From DSWT01 sp035415725 (GTDB taxonomy: Bacteria; Chloroflexota; Anaerolineae; B4-G1; SLSP01): 53,862 nucleotides of DNA. This document shows positions 7,738 to 15,965 of the stretch, piece after piece. How positions within the stretch are numbered: the stretch's first letter is position 1; each line of letters begins with the position of its first letter. The notes below the pieces were generated by a model, which was not told where the DNA came from, did not search any database, and saw only the letters and a list, made by a program, of their open reading frames with translations. Both the position numbers and the translations under genes were made by a program. The stretch covers positions 1 through 53,862 of the forward strand of contig DAOOGN010000013.1 of the NCBI GenBank assembly GCA_035415725.1. The letters run 5' to 3'.

Positions 7738-10146
7738 ATGACTAAACCGTTGGAGATTTTGGAGAAAATCCTTAATCTGGAGGAGAAAGACTACACTTAT
7801 CAGGACAAAGCGGTGGCGGGTGGACTGGCGCGCTATGCCGATACCTGGCTCAAACAAGCCACTCAGGCATTTGGCGAGCCAGCTCGTCCGTGGGTTGAGG
7901 ATATTGCCAACCGCCTGCGAGCTTACAGCAGTTTGCACCTTGAAACACGCCCCGCAGCCATGACGGCGTTGCGCGAAACGTTGCGCGCGGCCCGCGCTGC
8001 TGCCGTTCCCCCCTCAGAAACGCCGGCTGAAGGGCCGACGCCGGGAACACCACCTCCCCCCATGGAGCGGCCATCGCGCGATGTCGCCGGGCATGGATTG
8101 GAGGCGCCGGTGGAGACATTGCCCGGCGTTGGGAAAAAGCGCGCGGCATTGCTGGAGAAACTCGGCGTCAAAACGATTCGTGATCTGCTGTTCTTCTATC
8201 CCCGCCGTTATGAGGATTACTCCACCCTCAAAACTATCAACCATCTGGTCTATGGCGAACGGGTCAGCGTATTGGCGACAGTGTGGGATGCCGGCACACG
8301 CCGGACGCAATCCGGTCGCTCCTTGTTCCGGGCTGTTCTGTCTGACAACACCGGCACGCTGGAAGTCACCTGGTTCAATCAGCCCTATCTGGAGGAACGC
8401 ATTCGTGCGGGAATGCAAATCCTGGTCAGTGGAAAAGTCGACGCCTATCTCGGTCGCCTGACCATGAACTCCCCGGAGTGGGAAATCGTCGGTCGCACCG
8501 ACTTGACGAACATCCGTATACAGCCGATTTACCCTTTGACGGAGGGTTTACAGCAACGCTGGATGCGCATGACCATGCAGCGTACCCTCGTTGCCTGGGC
8601 CAAGCGCGTTCCTGACGCCTTGCCCGGCCCTTTGAAGTCAGAACACAACCTGCTGCCGCTGGAACGGGCCTTATGGGGCATTCACCTTCCTGACAACCGG
8701 GAGCATCTGCTGGCCGCCCAACGTCGTCTGGCCTTTGAAGAAGCCCTGTATTTGCAACTGGGATTACTGCGCCAGCGACTTCTCTGGAAAGCGCAACCCG
8801 GACGCATCATCAAGCCCGCTGACGGCTACCTCCAAACCTTGAAAACCAGTTTGCCGTATGCGTTGACGACGGCCCAGCAGCGTTCCCTGGATGAAATGTT
8901 GCGCGACCTGGTCTCCGGCCAACCGATGAACCGCTTGTTGCAGGGTGATGTGGGGGCGGGGAAGACCGTGGTCGCCGGTATGCTGATGGCGATGACGGCA
9001 ATGGCGGGTTTTCAGGCGGCCATGATGGCCCCCACGGAGATATTGGCTGAACAACATTACAAAAGTCTCTCTCAATTGTTTGCCATGTTCCCTGCACCGC
9101 GTCCTACCCTCGCTTTGCTGACCGGCAGCACCGGCGGCGCAGAACGCGCGGCCATCTACGCCGGACTGGCGGATGGTGCCTTACAAACTGTGGTAGGAAC
9201 TCACGCCTTGATCCAGGAAACCGTCGCTTTCAAAGACCTGGGGCTGGTCGTCGTCGATGAACAGCATCGCTTTGGGGTTGATCAGCGGGGCACACTGCGG
9301 CAGAAAGGTTACAATCCACACCTGCTGTTGATGACGGCGACTCCCATCCCGCGTTCGTTGGAACTGACGATTTGGGGACACCTCGACGTCTCCATATTAG
9401 ATGAAATGCCACCAGGACGCCGTCCCATCGAAACCCGCGTGTTGCAACCGCGCGAGCGCGAGCGCGCTTATGCGTTTATTCACGCCCAGGTACAGCAAGG
9501 ACGGCAGGCGTTCATCATCTATCCCCTGGTCGAGTCCTCGGAAAAAATCGAAGCCAAAGCCGCGGTGGATGAATACAATCGCCTGCAACGCGACGTGTTC
9601 CCCGATCTGCGGTTGGGATTGCTCCATGGCCGGCTGCGCCCCGGCGATAAAGAGCAGGTGATGGAGCAGTTCGTGCACGGCGACCTGGATGTGCTGATCG
9701 CTACCTCCGTCGTTGAGGTTGGCATCGATGTGCCGAATGCCACCGTGATGCTGATCGATGGCGCGGACCGGTTCGGCCTGGCCCAACTGCACCAGTTCCG
9801 TGGCCGCGTCGGGCGTGGCGCGCACCAATCCTATTGCCTGTTGTTGGCCGATAGCGCTGCGGATGAAGCCAACGAACGCCTGCAAGCCGTCGCCGCGACG
9901 ACCGATGGCTTTGTTCTCGCCCAGAAAGACCTCGAAATGCGCGGACCGGGTGAATTTTTGGGAACGCAACAAAGCGGCTTCCCGGAATTGCCGATGGCTG
10001 CCTTGGCCGATACCCGCCTTCTCCATGAAGTGCGCGACGTGGCCGAATCCCTGCTGAAAGAGGACCCTGACCTGAGCAGGCCGGAACATCAACCCTTAGC
10101 CGGACGTGTCGCTGCCTTCTGGCATGGCGGAGGAGATTTGAGTTGA
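7738..10146 (+). CDS. recG: ATP-dependent DNA helicase RecG
   Basis: An 802-residue superfamily 2 helicase that remodels stalled replication forks and branched DNA. About 110 N-terminal residues precede the wedge domain; such an extension is known in Thermotoga and related RecG proteins, while the Escherichia coli enzyme lacks it. An OB-fold wedge domain follows (YGERVSVLATVWDAG). Helicase motifs are complete: Walker A GDVGAGKT at 403-410, motif II as DEQH in VVDEQHRFG, TATPIPRSL, and motif VI QFRGRVGRG. It is in the operon after the degV genes (25-bp gap), and its stop overlaps the coaD start. Confidence 0.97.
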   Translation: MTKPLEILEKILNLEEKDYTYQDKAVAGGLARYADTWLKQATQAFGEPARPWVEDIANRLRAYSSLHLETRPAAMTALRETLRAARAAAVPPSETPAEGPTPGTPPPPMERPSRDVAGHGLEAPVETLPGVGKKRAALLEKLGVKTIRDLLFFYPRRYEDYSTLKTINHLVYGERVSVLATVWDAGTRRTQSGRSLFRAVLSDNTGTLEVTWFNQPYLEERIRAGMQILVSGKVDAYLGRLTMNSPEWEIVGRTDLTNIRIQPIYPLTEGLQQRWMRMTMQRTLVAWAKRVPDALPGPLKSEHNLLPLERALWGIHLPDNREHLLAAQRRLAFEEALYLQLGLLRQRLLWKAQPGRIIKPADGYLQTLKTSLPYALTTAQQRSLDEMLRDLVSGQPMNRLLQGDVGAGKTVVAGMLMAMTAMAGFQAAMMAPTEILAEQHYKSLSQLFAMFPAPRPTLALLTGSTGGAERAAIYAGLADGALQTVVGTHALIQETVAFKDLGLVVVDEQHRFGVDQRGTLRQKGYNPHLLLMTATPIPRSLELTIWGHLDVSILDEMPPGRRPIETRVLQPRERERAYAFIHAQVQQGRQAFIIYPLVESSEKIEAKAAVDEYNRLQRDVFPDLRLGLLHGRLRPGDKEQVMEQFVHGDLDVLIATSVVEVGIDVPNATVMLIDGADRFGLAQLHQFRGRVGRGAHQSYCLLLADSAADEANERLQAVAATTDGFVLAQKDLEMRGPGEFLGTQQSGFPELPMAALADTRLLHEVRDVAESLLKEDPDLSRPEHQPLAGRVAAFWHGGGDLS

Positions 10147-10667
10147 CACAAAAAATAGCCCTTTATCCCGGTTCCTTCGATCCGGTGCACTACGGTCACA
10201 TGGACATTGCTCAACGCGCGGCGGCGCTCTTCGATCACTTGATCGTCGCCGTTTACGAAAACCCGCAAAAACCGTTGCTGTTTTCTGCGCCAGAACGTGT
10301 AGCGATGTTGACCACGGCGCTGTCGCATCTGCAAAACGTCGCCGTTTGCTCGTATACAGGCCTGACCGTGCATTTTGCTCAATCCCAGGGGGCGCAGGTG
10401 TTGGTGCGGGGTTTGCGGGTGATCTCCGATTTTGAAATGGAATATCAGATGGCCCTGACCAATCAACAGCTTGCCCCGCACATCGACACGATCTGCTTGA
10501 TGACCCGCCACGAATATGCTTTCCTGAGCGCCAGCCTGGTGAAAGAAGTGTTTATGGCCGGCGGTAATGTGGCACAGATGGTCCATCCGGTCGTTATAGA
10601 ATCGTTGGCGCGGAAGCGGGCGCAGAACGGCGCCGATGACGTGGTAGTCCCCGCCATCTCATTGTAG
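10143..10667 (+). CDS. coaD: Phosphopantetheine adenylyltransferase
   Basis: Catalyses the fourth step of coenzyme A synthesis, 4'-phosphopantetheine plus ATP to dephospho-CoA. The 174-residue sequence has the nucleotidyltransferase motif PGSFDPVHYGHMD (HxGH at 16-19) and FLSASLVKEV near the C-terminus, replacing the ISSTxxR of other cytidylyltransferase relatives as usual for CoaD. Translation starts at TTG in a TTGA overlap with the recG stop, with GGAGGA as ribosome site inside recG, so the two are translationally coupled. CoA supply fits the lipid genes around it. Confidence 0.95.
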   Translation: MTQKIALYPGSFDPVHYGHMDIAQRAAALFDHLIVAVYENPQKPLLFSAPERVAMLTTALSHLQNVAVCSYTGLTVHFAQSQGAQVLVRGLRVISDFEMEYQMALTNQQLAPHIDTICLMTRHEYAFLSASLVKEVFMAGGNVAQMVHPVVIESLARKRAQNGADDVVVPAISL

Positions 10668-10674
10668 AATGCCG

Positions 10675-10697
10675 GCCGAGGGCTAAAGTCCCTCGGC
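10675..10697. repeat. REP-like hairpin after coaD
   Basis: GCCGAGGG and its exact complement enclose a 7-base loop. No T-run follows, so this looks like a dispersed palindromic repeat rather than a terminator. A related hairpin (TTCAGCCG arms) is at 31422. Confidence 0.5.
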
Positions 10698-10735
10698 TAT
10701 AAGCCTTGGCTGAAGTAGGGATTCGGGAGGTATCG

Positions 10736-11212
10736 ATGGACGTCGAATTTTTGATCGAGCGATTGGAACGTTATATCCTGGAAGAATCCCCCAAGCTTTT
10801 GGGGATGCGCGCCGTTAACGAAAGCGAGGTGCGCAGCCATCTCACGCAGTTGCGCGAAGCTATCCCCGACGAAGTTTTACAGGCCAGAAAAATTGTTCAG
10901 GAACGGGAGTCGATCATCGATGCGGCACACCAGGAGGCGCAACAAATGATCGCGGCAGCGCAAGTGAAAGTGGAGCAACTGACGGCTGAGCATCGTCTCG
11001 TGCAGGATGCCCGGCAGCAGGCCGAGAACATCACCCGCCGGGCGCAGCACGATGCTGCAGGACTGCGCGCCGACGCCGACGAGTACGTCTTCAACTCGTT
11101 GAGCCAGCTACAGGCAGAGTTGAACCGACTGCTGCGCGTGGTCGAGAACGGGCTGCAAAAGCTCGAGGCCGACCGGGAGCAGTCGCTCCAGACGTCCGAA
11201 AAGAGCGACTGA
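10736..11212 (+). CDS. Coiled-coil protein, DivIVA-like or ATP-synthase-b-like
   Basis: A 158-residue charged, mostly helical protein. Residues 1-60 are a short globular start (FLIERLERYILEESPKLLGM). About 65-150 are predicted continuous coiled coil rich in Ala, Gln, Glu and Arg. It has no membrane segment or Cys. Proteins of this type next to coaD are usually annotated as cell-division initiation (DivIVA-like) or ATPase-like proteins in this phylum, but no diagnostic motif is visible, so the function is open. The start is ATG 10736 because GGGAGG lies 6 bases before it; the frame is open back to 10706. Confidence 0.72.
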   Translation: MDVEFLIERLERYILEESPKLLGMRAVNESEVRSHLTQLREAIPDEVLQARKIVQERESIIDAAHQEAQQMIAAAQVKVEQLTAEHRLVQDARQQAENITRRAQHDAAGLRADADEYVFNSLSQLQAELNRLLRVVENGLQKLEADREQSLQTSEKSD

Positions 11213-11222
11213 CCCCACCTGT

Positions 11223-11250
11223 TTGACATACGCCCTCTTTTTTGTATAAT
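11223..11250 (+). promoter_or_regulatory. Strong promoter of the rpmF-fabG-nusB operon
   Basis: TTGACA and TATAAT both match consensus and are separated by 16 bp. Transcription would start near 11257, giving a 5' leader of about 120 bases before rpmF that contains the folded region described next. Confidence 0.88.
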
Positions 11251-11259
11251 AGCTCCATT

Positions 11260-11311
11260 GTGACCTTGCGCCCGGCTAAGCCGTGGGGCTTCGTCATGGA
11301 GCGCAGGTCAC
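11260..11311 (+). promoter_or_regulatory. Structured 5' leader of rpmF
   Basis: GTGACCTTGCGC (11260-11271) pairs with GCGCAGGTCAC (11301-11311) with one bulge, closing a 52-base domain. Inside it two mutually exclusive small hairpins can form, CGGC/GCCG around TAA and AAGCC/GGCTT around GTGG. This suggests a regulatory RNA or ribosomal-protein binding site. No known riboswitch class was recognised. Confidence 0.45.
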
Positions 11312-11378
11312 TCGTGGTCTGTAGCGTGAATTGCCAATTCGCCCTACCATGTTGATATTCTTAGAGGAGTAAACAAAA

Positions 11379-11567
11379 ATGCCAGCAGTACCCAAAAGAC
11401 GCATCCCGCACAGCCGAGGTCATCGGCGGCGGGCGAATAGTTATCGTTCACCGGCTTTGCCGACCCTGGTTTATTGCGAATGTGGCGAGCTTGTTCGACC
11501 CTATCAGGTTTGCCCGCATTGTGGTTCTTATCGCGGCAAAAAGGTTATGAACGTTAAGGAGAAATAG
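11379..11567 (+). CDS. rpmF: Ribosomal protein bL32
   Basis: A 62-residue large-subunit protein with the conserved start AVPKRRIPHSRGHRRRA and a zinc ribbon CECGELVRPYQVCPHCG (C-x-C and C-x2-C), the zinc-binding form of L32. The ribosome site is AGAGGAG, 11 bases before ATG. rpmF directly before fatty-acid synthesis genes is a widely conserved arrangement. Here the usual DUF177 gene upstream is absent, and the gene behind it is a degraded fabD. Confidence 0.96.
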   Translation: MPAVPKRRIPHSRGHRRRANSYRSPALPTLVYCECGELVRPYQVCPHCGSYRGKKVMNVKEK

Positions 11568-11581
11568 CCGGGATTGCTGAG

Positions 11582-11821
11582 ATGAGCATGGTTTCCCCGC
11601 TCTCCGGCCGGGGGGCGCAGCAATATGCCGGCATAGGCGCTGCTCTGTACCGGGCCTCCACCGAGGCCCGGATGCTTTGTGACCAGGCGGACGCGCTACC
11701 TGGCTACGCTCTGACCTGCTTGTGCTTTGCGGGCCTGGAAGCGGAGTTAAATCTCACCCTCTGCAAACGGCATTCACGGATTTGTTGCCCACCGCAGATT
11801 TCGCTGGCGCTCGACGCCTGA
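11582..11821 (+). pseudogene. fabD: Remnant of malonyl-CoA:ACP transacylase (fabD), N-terminal part
   Basis: This 79-codon frame resembles only the first 55 or so residues of FabD. GRGAQQYAGIGAALYRAS corresponds to the family start GQGSQ-x2-GMG-x2-LY. EARMLCDQADAL corresponds to the EAR-x2-FDEADE segment. LTCLCFAGLEAELNLT corresponds to LS-x-LCFEGPEEELTLT. Similarity then stops, and the GHSxG nucleophile and the catalytic His are absent; full FabD has about 300 residues. The position between rpmF and fabG is where fabD normally lies. The alignment is from memory of the family, and the frame after about residue 56 has no recognisable homology, suggesting a deletion. A functional fabD should exist elsewhere. 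Confidence 0.68.
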
Positions 11822-11839
11822 CCGAAAGGAACGCAGAAG

Positions 11840-12586
11840 ATGCTGGCCTTAGAAGGGAAAGTGGCGCTCGTGACCGGCGGCTCGCGCGGCATTGGCCGTG
11901 CAATTGCCCTGGAGTTGGCCTGTCATGGCGCCGACGTGGCCGTCAACTACGTGCATAACGCCACCGCCGCCCAACAGGTCGTCGCCGCAATCACCGCCAT
12001 GGGACGCCGGGCGGTGGCGTTGCCGGCCGATGTGGGTGACTTCGACCAGGCTGCGGCGTTGGTCACGGCCGCCCTGGACGCGCTGGGCCGCCTCGACATC
12101 CTCATCAACAATGCCGGTATCGTCCACGACGCTCTGCTGCTGCGCATGCAAGAAACGGATTGGGATGAAGTGCTGCGGGTGAATCTCAAAGGTGCTTTCA
12201 ACACCAGCAAAGCGGCGGTACGTCCGATGCTGCGCCAGCATTTTGGCCGTATCATCAATGTTAGCTCGGTTTCCGGCCTGATGGGGCAGGTCGGGCAAGC
12301 GAATTACGCGGCTTCTAAAGCAGGGCTGATCGGTTTGACCAAGAGCATGGCCCGCGAATTGGGCGCGCGCAACATCACCGTCAATGTGGTTGCCCCTGGA
12401 TTTGTTCCTACCGACCTGAACGTGACGCTGGATGAGACATGGCGCGAGCAGTTGCGTGCATGGATTCCCCTGGGGCGCTTCGGCACTGCCGACGATGTCG
12501 CCCATGCGGTGGCTTTTTTGGCGTCGAACGAAGCCGCATACATCACCGGTGCCGTGCTGCCCGTGGATGGCGGCTTGAGCATGTAA
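11840..12586 (+). CDS. fabG: 3-oxoacyl-[acyl-carrier-protein] reductase
   Basis: NADPH-dependent reduction of 3-oxoacyl-ACP in fatty-acid elongation. The 248-residue short-chain dehydrogenase has the cofactor motif TGGSRGIG (12-19), NNAG (90-93) and the catalytic set Asn115, Ser143, Tyr156 and Lys160 in a SVSGLMGQVGQANYAASK context close to characterised FabG proteins. VAPGFVPTD and the C-terminal ITGAVLPVDGG are standard. The ribosome site AAAGGA precedes ATG. The operon context (rpmF, fabD remnant, Asp23, nusB) supports FabG over a generic dehydrogenase. Confidence 0.9.
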   Translation: MLALEGKVALVTGGSRGIGRAIALELACHGADVAVNYVHNATAAQQVVAAITAMGRRAVALPADVGDFDQAAALVTAALDALGRLDILINNAGIVHDALLLRMQETDWDEVLRVNLKGAFNTSKAAVRPMLRQHFGRIINVSSVSGLMGQVGQANYAASKAGLIGLTKSMARELGARNITVNVVAPGFVPTDLNVTLDETWREQLRAWIPLGRFGTADDVAHAVAFLASNEAAYITGAVLPVDGGLSM

Positions 12587-12596
12587 GGAGGCGCGG

Positions 12597-12959
12597 ATGG
12601 AAACACAGACAATCCCCGGTATGGTCACGGTCGCACCAGAAGTTCTCGAAACGATTGCCCGCTTTAGCGCGTTGAACGTTCCCGGCGTCGTGCGGCTGGT
12701 CGAGAAAGACGTAGATCGAATTCTGGGGCTTGCGGGGAAGTCGGTCCTGGTCCAGGTCAATGACGGGAGGGTGACGGTGGATTTGTCCATCATCGCCGGC
12801 CCCGACATCAGCCTCTTGCGTCTGGGCCGCGCGGTGCAGTACGAAGTGACCCGCGCTATCCAAAATATGATCGGGATGCCCGTTGACGCCGTGCATGTGC
12901 ACATCGAGGACGTCGTGTATCCCCAGGCGGAAGATCGGCCTGAGTCCCTGGATGAGTGA
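12597..12959 (+). CDS. Asp23/Gls24 (YqhY-like) protein 2
   Basis: A 120-residue Asp23-family protein (GMVTVAPEVLETIARFSALNVPGV; VTVDLSIIAG; VHVHIEDVV). It starts 10 bases after fabG with GGAGG between. In Bacillus subtilis the paralogue yqhY sits between the accBC fatty-acid genes and nusB, and here it sits between fabG and nusB, so this is the YqhY-type copy while 3578 is the YloU-type. YqhY has been tied to control of acetyl-CoA carboxylase activity. It shares only family-level similarity with copy 1. Confidence 0.87.
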   Translation: METQTIPGMVTVAPEVLETIARFSALNVPGVVRLVEKDVDRILGLAGKSVLVQVNDGRVTVDLSIIAGPDISLLRLGRAVQYEVTRAIQNMIGMPVDAVHVHIEDVVYPQAEDRPESLDE

Positions 12960-12979
12960 GTTGATGAGGAATCTTTATC

Positions 12980-13429
12980 ATGAAAGGTGAACGTCGCCTG
13001 GCACGCCAGGTGGCGCTCCAGGTCCTTTACGAAGTCGATCTTGTGGCGCATCCTGTCGGTGAGGTGTTGAGTCAGCGCTTCGCCGAGAGCGAGTTATTGC
13101 CGCGAGTGCAGGACTATTCTCAAAAGCTGGCCATGGGCGTCGTCCAGTGTCGCGAGCTTCTGGATCACTATATCCAGTCCCATGCGACGGAATGGCCGCT
13201 GGATCAGGTCGCCATTATCGACCGCAATCTGCTGCGCATGGCTCTGTATGAGTTTACGGTTGGCGGTGTGCCTGTCAAAGTGGCGATCAATGAGGCGGTG
13301 GAGTTAGCCAAACATTACGGCTCGGACAGTGCGCCGCGTTTCGTCAATGGCGTGTTGGGGGCTTTGGTCCCCATGCAGGCGGAAATTACGGCGGCCCTGC
13401 GGGCGTCCGGCAAATACAAGATGGAATAG
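12980..13429 (+). CDS. nusB: Transcription antitermination factor NusB
   Basis: A 149-residue all-helical RNA-binding protein acting with NusE (S10) in rRNA antitermination. Conserved parts are RRLARQVALQVLYEVD at the N-terminus, AIIDRNLLRMALYEF in the middle and VAINEAVELAKHYGSDSAPRFVNGVLG near the C-terminus. It is the last gene of the rpmF operon, followed by a strong terminator. Confidence 0.95.
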   Translation: MKGERRLARQVALQVLYEVDLVAHPVGEVLSQRFAESELLPRVQDYSQKLAMGVVQCRELLDHYIQSHATEWPLDQVAIIDRNLLRMALYEFTVGGVPVKVAINEAVELAKHYGSDSAPRFVNGVLGALVPMQAEITAALRASGKYKME

Positions 13430-13455
13430 ACCCGGAAAATAATCCGGGAAACGGG

Positions 13456-13496
13456 AAGGGGCGTCATTCCGATATGAGGAATTACGCCCCTTTTTT
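13456..13496 (+). terminator. Intrinsic terminator after nusB
   Basis: AAGGGGCGT pairs with ACGCCCCTT, extended by an inner ATTCC/GGAAT pairing, and six T residues follow. Confidence 0.88.
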
Positions 13497-13609
13497 CTCG
13501 AATTTCACTTGCCGTCCGCGCGGCTCTGTATTAGATTGGAGGGATGCAGTTGGGCTGAACTATGCCAGCGTGATTCGTAGGACGACATTTCTGAAAGGAG
13601 TTTGGGGAT

Positions 13610-14935
13610 ATGGAAAAAATCCGTGTGATTATTATGGGCGCTGCCGGGCGCGATTTTCATAACTTTAACACCTATTTTCGTGATAATGATAAATACGTCG
13701 TCGTCGCTTTCACGGCGACGCAGATTCCGCATATTGAGGGGCGCAAATATCCCGCCGAACTGGCTGGACGGCTTTATCCTCAAGGTATTCCGATTTACCC
13801 CGAAGCCGACCTGGAGGCGTTGATCCATCAGCATGATGTCGACCAGGTGATTTTTGCGTATTCGGACGTTCCGCATGAATACGTGATGCACAAGGCTTCA
13901 CTGGTCAACGCGCTGGGCGTCGATTTCCTGCTGTTGGGAGGAAAATATACGATGTTGACGAGTTCCAGACCGGTGATTGCGGTGTGCGCGGTGCGCACCG
14001 GCTCCGGGAAGTCGCAAACCACCCGTCACGTGTGCGATGTGTTGCAAAAGATGGGAAAGAAAGTCGTTGCCGTCCGCCATCCCATGCCCTACGGCGACTT
14101 GGTGCGGCAGGCCGTCCAACGTTTTGCGACGTATGCCGATCTGGACGCGCACGAATGTACGATTGAGGAGCGCGAGGAGTACGAACCCCACATCGATCGC
14201 GGCGTCATCGTCTATGCCGGCGTGGATTACGCGGCGATCTTGCGTGAAGCGGAGAAAGAAGCCGACATCATCGTGTGGGATGGCGGCAACAACGACATCC
14301 CCTTCTTCAAGCCGGATTTATGGATTACGGTGGCGGACCCCCATCGTCCCGGACACGAGGTGACCTATTACCCCGGCGAGACGAATCTGCGCGCCGCCGA
14401 CGTCGTCGTCCTGAACAAGATCGATACCGCCAACTACGAGAACGTACGCGCCGTGCGGGCGCATGTCGGCGCCTTCAATCCCGACGCGGTGGTTGTAGAG
14501 GCAGCGTCGCCGCTGTTTGTGGAGCATCCCGACGTCATCCGCGGCAAGCGCGTGTTGGTGGTGGAAGATGGCCCCACGCTGACACACGGCGACATGGCTT
14601 ATGGCGCCGGTTACGTGGCGGCGCAGCGTTTCGGCGCGGCGGAAATCATCGATCCCCGCCCTTACGCGGTGGACTCCATCAGTGCGACGTATCAGAAATA
14701 TCCTCACACCGGCGCGATCTTGCCGGCGATGGGTTATGGGCACGAGCAAATGCGCGACCTGGAAGTGACCATCAACAACACGCCCTGCGACCTGGTTGTC
14801 GTCGGCACGCCCATCGATCTGACGCGACTGCTCAAGATCGATCATCCGATGGAGCGGGTGCGCTATGAATTGCAGGTGATTGGACGCCCGACGCTGGAGG
14901 AGATCATCCACGCGCGTTTTGGCGCAGCTCAATAG
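13610..14935 (+). CDS. COG2403-type GTPase related to cyclic 2,3-diphosphoglycerate synthetase
   Basis: A 441-residue protein. Residues 1-120 form a Rossmann-like nucleotide or substrate domain (RVIIMGAAGRDFHNFN). A P-loop follows (VRTGSGKSQTT, about 128-138), then WDGGNNDIPFF and the guanine motif NKID. Homologues in thermophilic archaea make cyclic 2,3-diphosphoglycerate, but many bacterial members are of unknown function, so only the family is claimed. It has no close operon partner; the glycosylase gene converges on it with a 7-base overlap. A ribosome site AAAGGAG is 12 bases before ATG. Confidence 0.8.
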   Translation: MEKIRVIIMGAAGRDFHNFNTYFRDNDKYVVVAFTATQIPHIEGRKYPAELAGRLYPQGIPIYPEADLEALIHQHDVDQVIFAYSDVPHEYVMHKASLVNALGVDFLLLGGKYTMLTSSRPVIAVCAVRTGSGKSQTTRHVCDVLQKMGKKVVAVRHPMPYGDLVRQAVQRFATYADLDAHECTIEEREEYEPHIDRGVIVYAGVDYAAILREAEKEADIIVWDGGNNDIPFFKPDLWITVADPHRPGHEVTYYPGETNLRAADVVVLNKIDTANYENVRAVRAHVGAFNPDAVVVEAASPLFVEHPDVIRGKRVLVVEDGPTLTHGDMAYGAGYVAAQRFGAAEIIDPRPYAVDSISATYQKYPHTGAILPAMGYGHEQMRDLEVTINNTPCDLVVVGTPIDLTRLLKIDHPMERVRYELQVIGRPTLEEIIHARFGAAQ

Positions 14936-15549
14936 CGGCCGTTGAAGGCGCGCGTACCACTGATCCACGGGCTGTCGCGGATGTAGTAGCGCCAGCGCGC
15001 TTCGCATGCGGCCCGGTCGCCGCGTACCCCGATGCGTGGGCTTTGTCCCAGGCGCGTTTCGGGGATGGAGGCGTAGTCCTCGATCCATAACCGGGCGTCT
15101 GCCGCGCACAGATCGAGGTTGTTGAGGCTGCGATCGATGTTCAGCGCATGGCAGACCCTGCCGGGACCGCCGGTCAGGTTGGGCGGTGTGAGCTGTGGTC
15201 CGCGTCGCTGCCGGATGATCGCCAAGCCCTCCAGCGGTTCTATCGCGCGGATGAGGATCGCGGCGGGAAAACCACTGCGTTCCGTCACCACATTCAGGCA
15301 ATGGTGCATCCCGTAGATCAAATAGACGTAGGTATACCCCGGCGGTCCGTACATCGGTGCGTTGCGCGCCGTCGGGCCGGGGCTGGCGTGACTGGCGTGG
15401 TCATCTTCACCGATGTAGGCTTCGACTTCGGTGATCATCCCGGAAAGCCGTACCCCCGCATCACACCGGACCAGGCGTTTGCCGAGAAGGTCACGGGCGA
15501 CGGTGAGCGTATCACGCGCATAAAATTCTCGCGGTAGTTGACGGTCCAA
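14929..15549 (-). CDS. 3-methyladenine DNA glycosylase (AAG/MPG family)
   Basis: Removes alkylated purines in base-excision repair. The 206-residue protein matches the AAG fold family: LPREFYARDTLTVARDLLGK at the start, ITEVEAYIGEDDHASHA with the catalytic Glu, the Tyr-rich YTYVYLIYGMHHCLNVV of the base-flipping pocket, and LTGGPGRVCHALNI. TTG 15549 is chosen because AAAGGAG lies upstream and the family begins here; the frame stays open to 15606, across a TACAAT -10 box (15580-15585) that argues against the longer form. Its end overlaps the converging GTPase gene. Confidence 0.9.
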   Translation of the reverse strand: MDRQLPREFYARDTLTVARDLLGKRLVRCDAGVRLSGMITEVEAYIGEDDHASHASPGPTARNAPMYGPPGYTYVYLIYGMHHCLNVVTERSGFPAAILIRAIEPLEGLAIIRQRRGPQLTPPNLTGGPGRVCHALNIDRSLNNLDLCAADARLWIEDYASIPETRLGQSPRIGVRGDRAACEARWRYYIRDSPWISGTRAFNGRY

Positions 15550-15698
15550 GTTGCTTTTATCTCCTTTTGCGGTATGCTTATTGTAACATAGAATGCTCAC
15601 GGCCATAATCTTTCAAATCTCGTCACTGCTCAGCCTGGCGCTAACTATCCAGACGGCCATGGACAAACCTTAGTGATCCGTAGCTTTCGCCCTGCCCC

Positions 15699-15823
15699 CT
15701 CCCCAGCGTTTTCGCTGGGGAGAGGGAGAAAGATAAAGGGTTTGTGCCGGCGGGCGCAGCCCGTCTGCACAAACCTACAAAAAAAAGTCCCCTCCCTCCC
15801 GCGCCAACGCGGGAGGGAGGGGA
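15699..15823. repeat. Three-hairpin palindromic cassette
   Basis: Three perfect or near-perfect stems follow one another: 10 bp around TTTT (CTCCCCAGCG, 15699-15722), about 8-10 bp around a GC-rich loop (GTTTGTGC/GCACAAAC, 15740-15774), and 16 bp around CCAA (TCCCCTCCCTCCCGCG, 15788-15823). No coding frame or T-run marks it as a terminator. It fills the gap of about 300 bases between the glycosylase gene and the next small gene. Related C-rich hairpins occur inside family A elements. Confidence 0.7.
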
Positions 15824-15857
15824 TAGGGGGTAAAAGTTGATCGTAGGACCCAATCTG

Positions 15858-15965
15858 ATGCTTAATCTTCAGCAATTGTTCGGGAATCTATGCTGTTTCT
15901 TAGTCGGCGTTTATGTTTTTCTCGGTGTGCTCTGGGGCTATGTGCAGAGGAGGGCTGATCCATGA
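15858..15965 (+). CDS. Small single-span membrane protein candidate (35 residues)
   Basis: A short frame starting MLNLQQLFGN and continuing into one hydrophobic helix (LCCFLVGVYVFLGVLWGYV) and a basic end QRRADP, an inside-positive pattern. Its TGA overlaps the next ATG as ATGA, the classic sign of translational coupling, and AGGA lies about 10 bases before its ATG. The frame is too short for statistics; hydrophobicity and overlap are the evidence. No family is recognised. Confidence 0.45.
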   Translation: MLNLQQLFGNLCCFLVGVYVFLGVLWGYVQRRADP

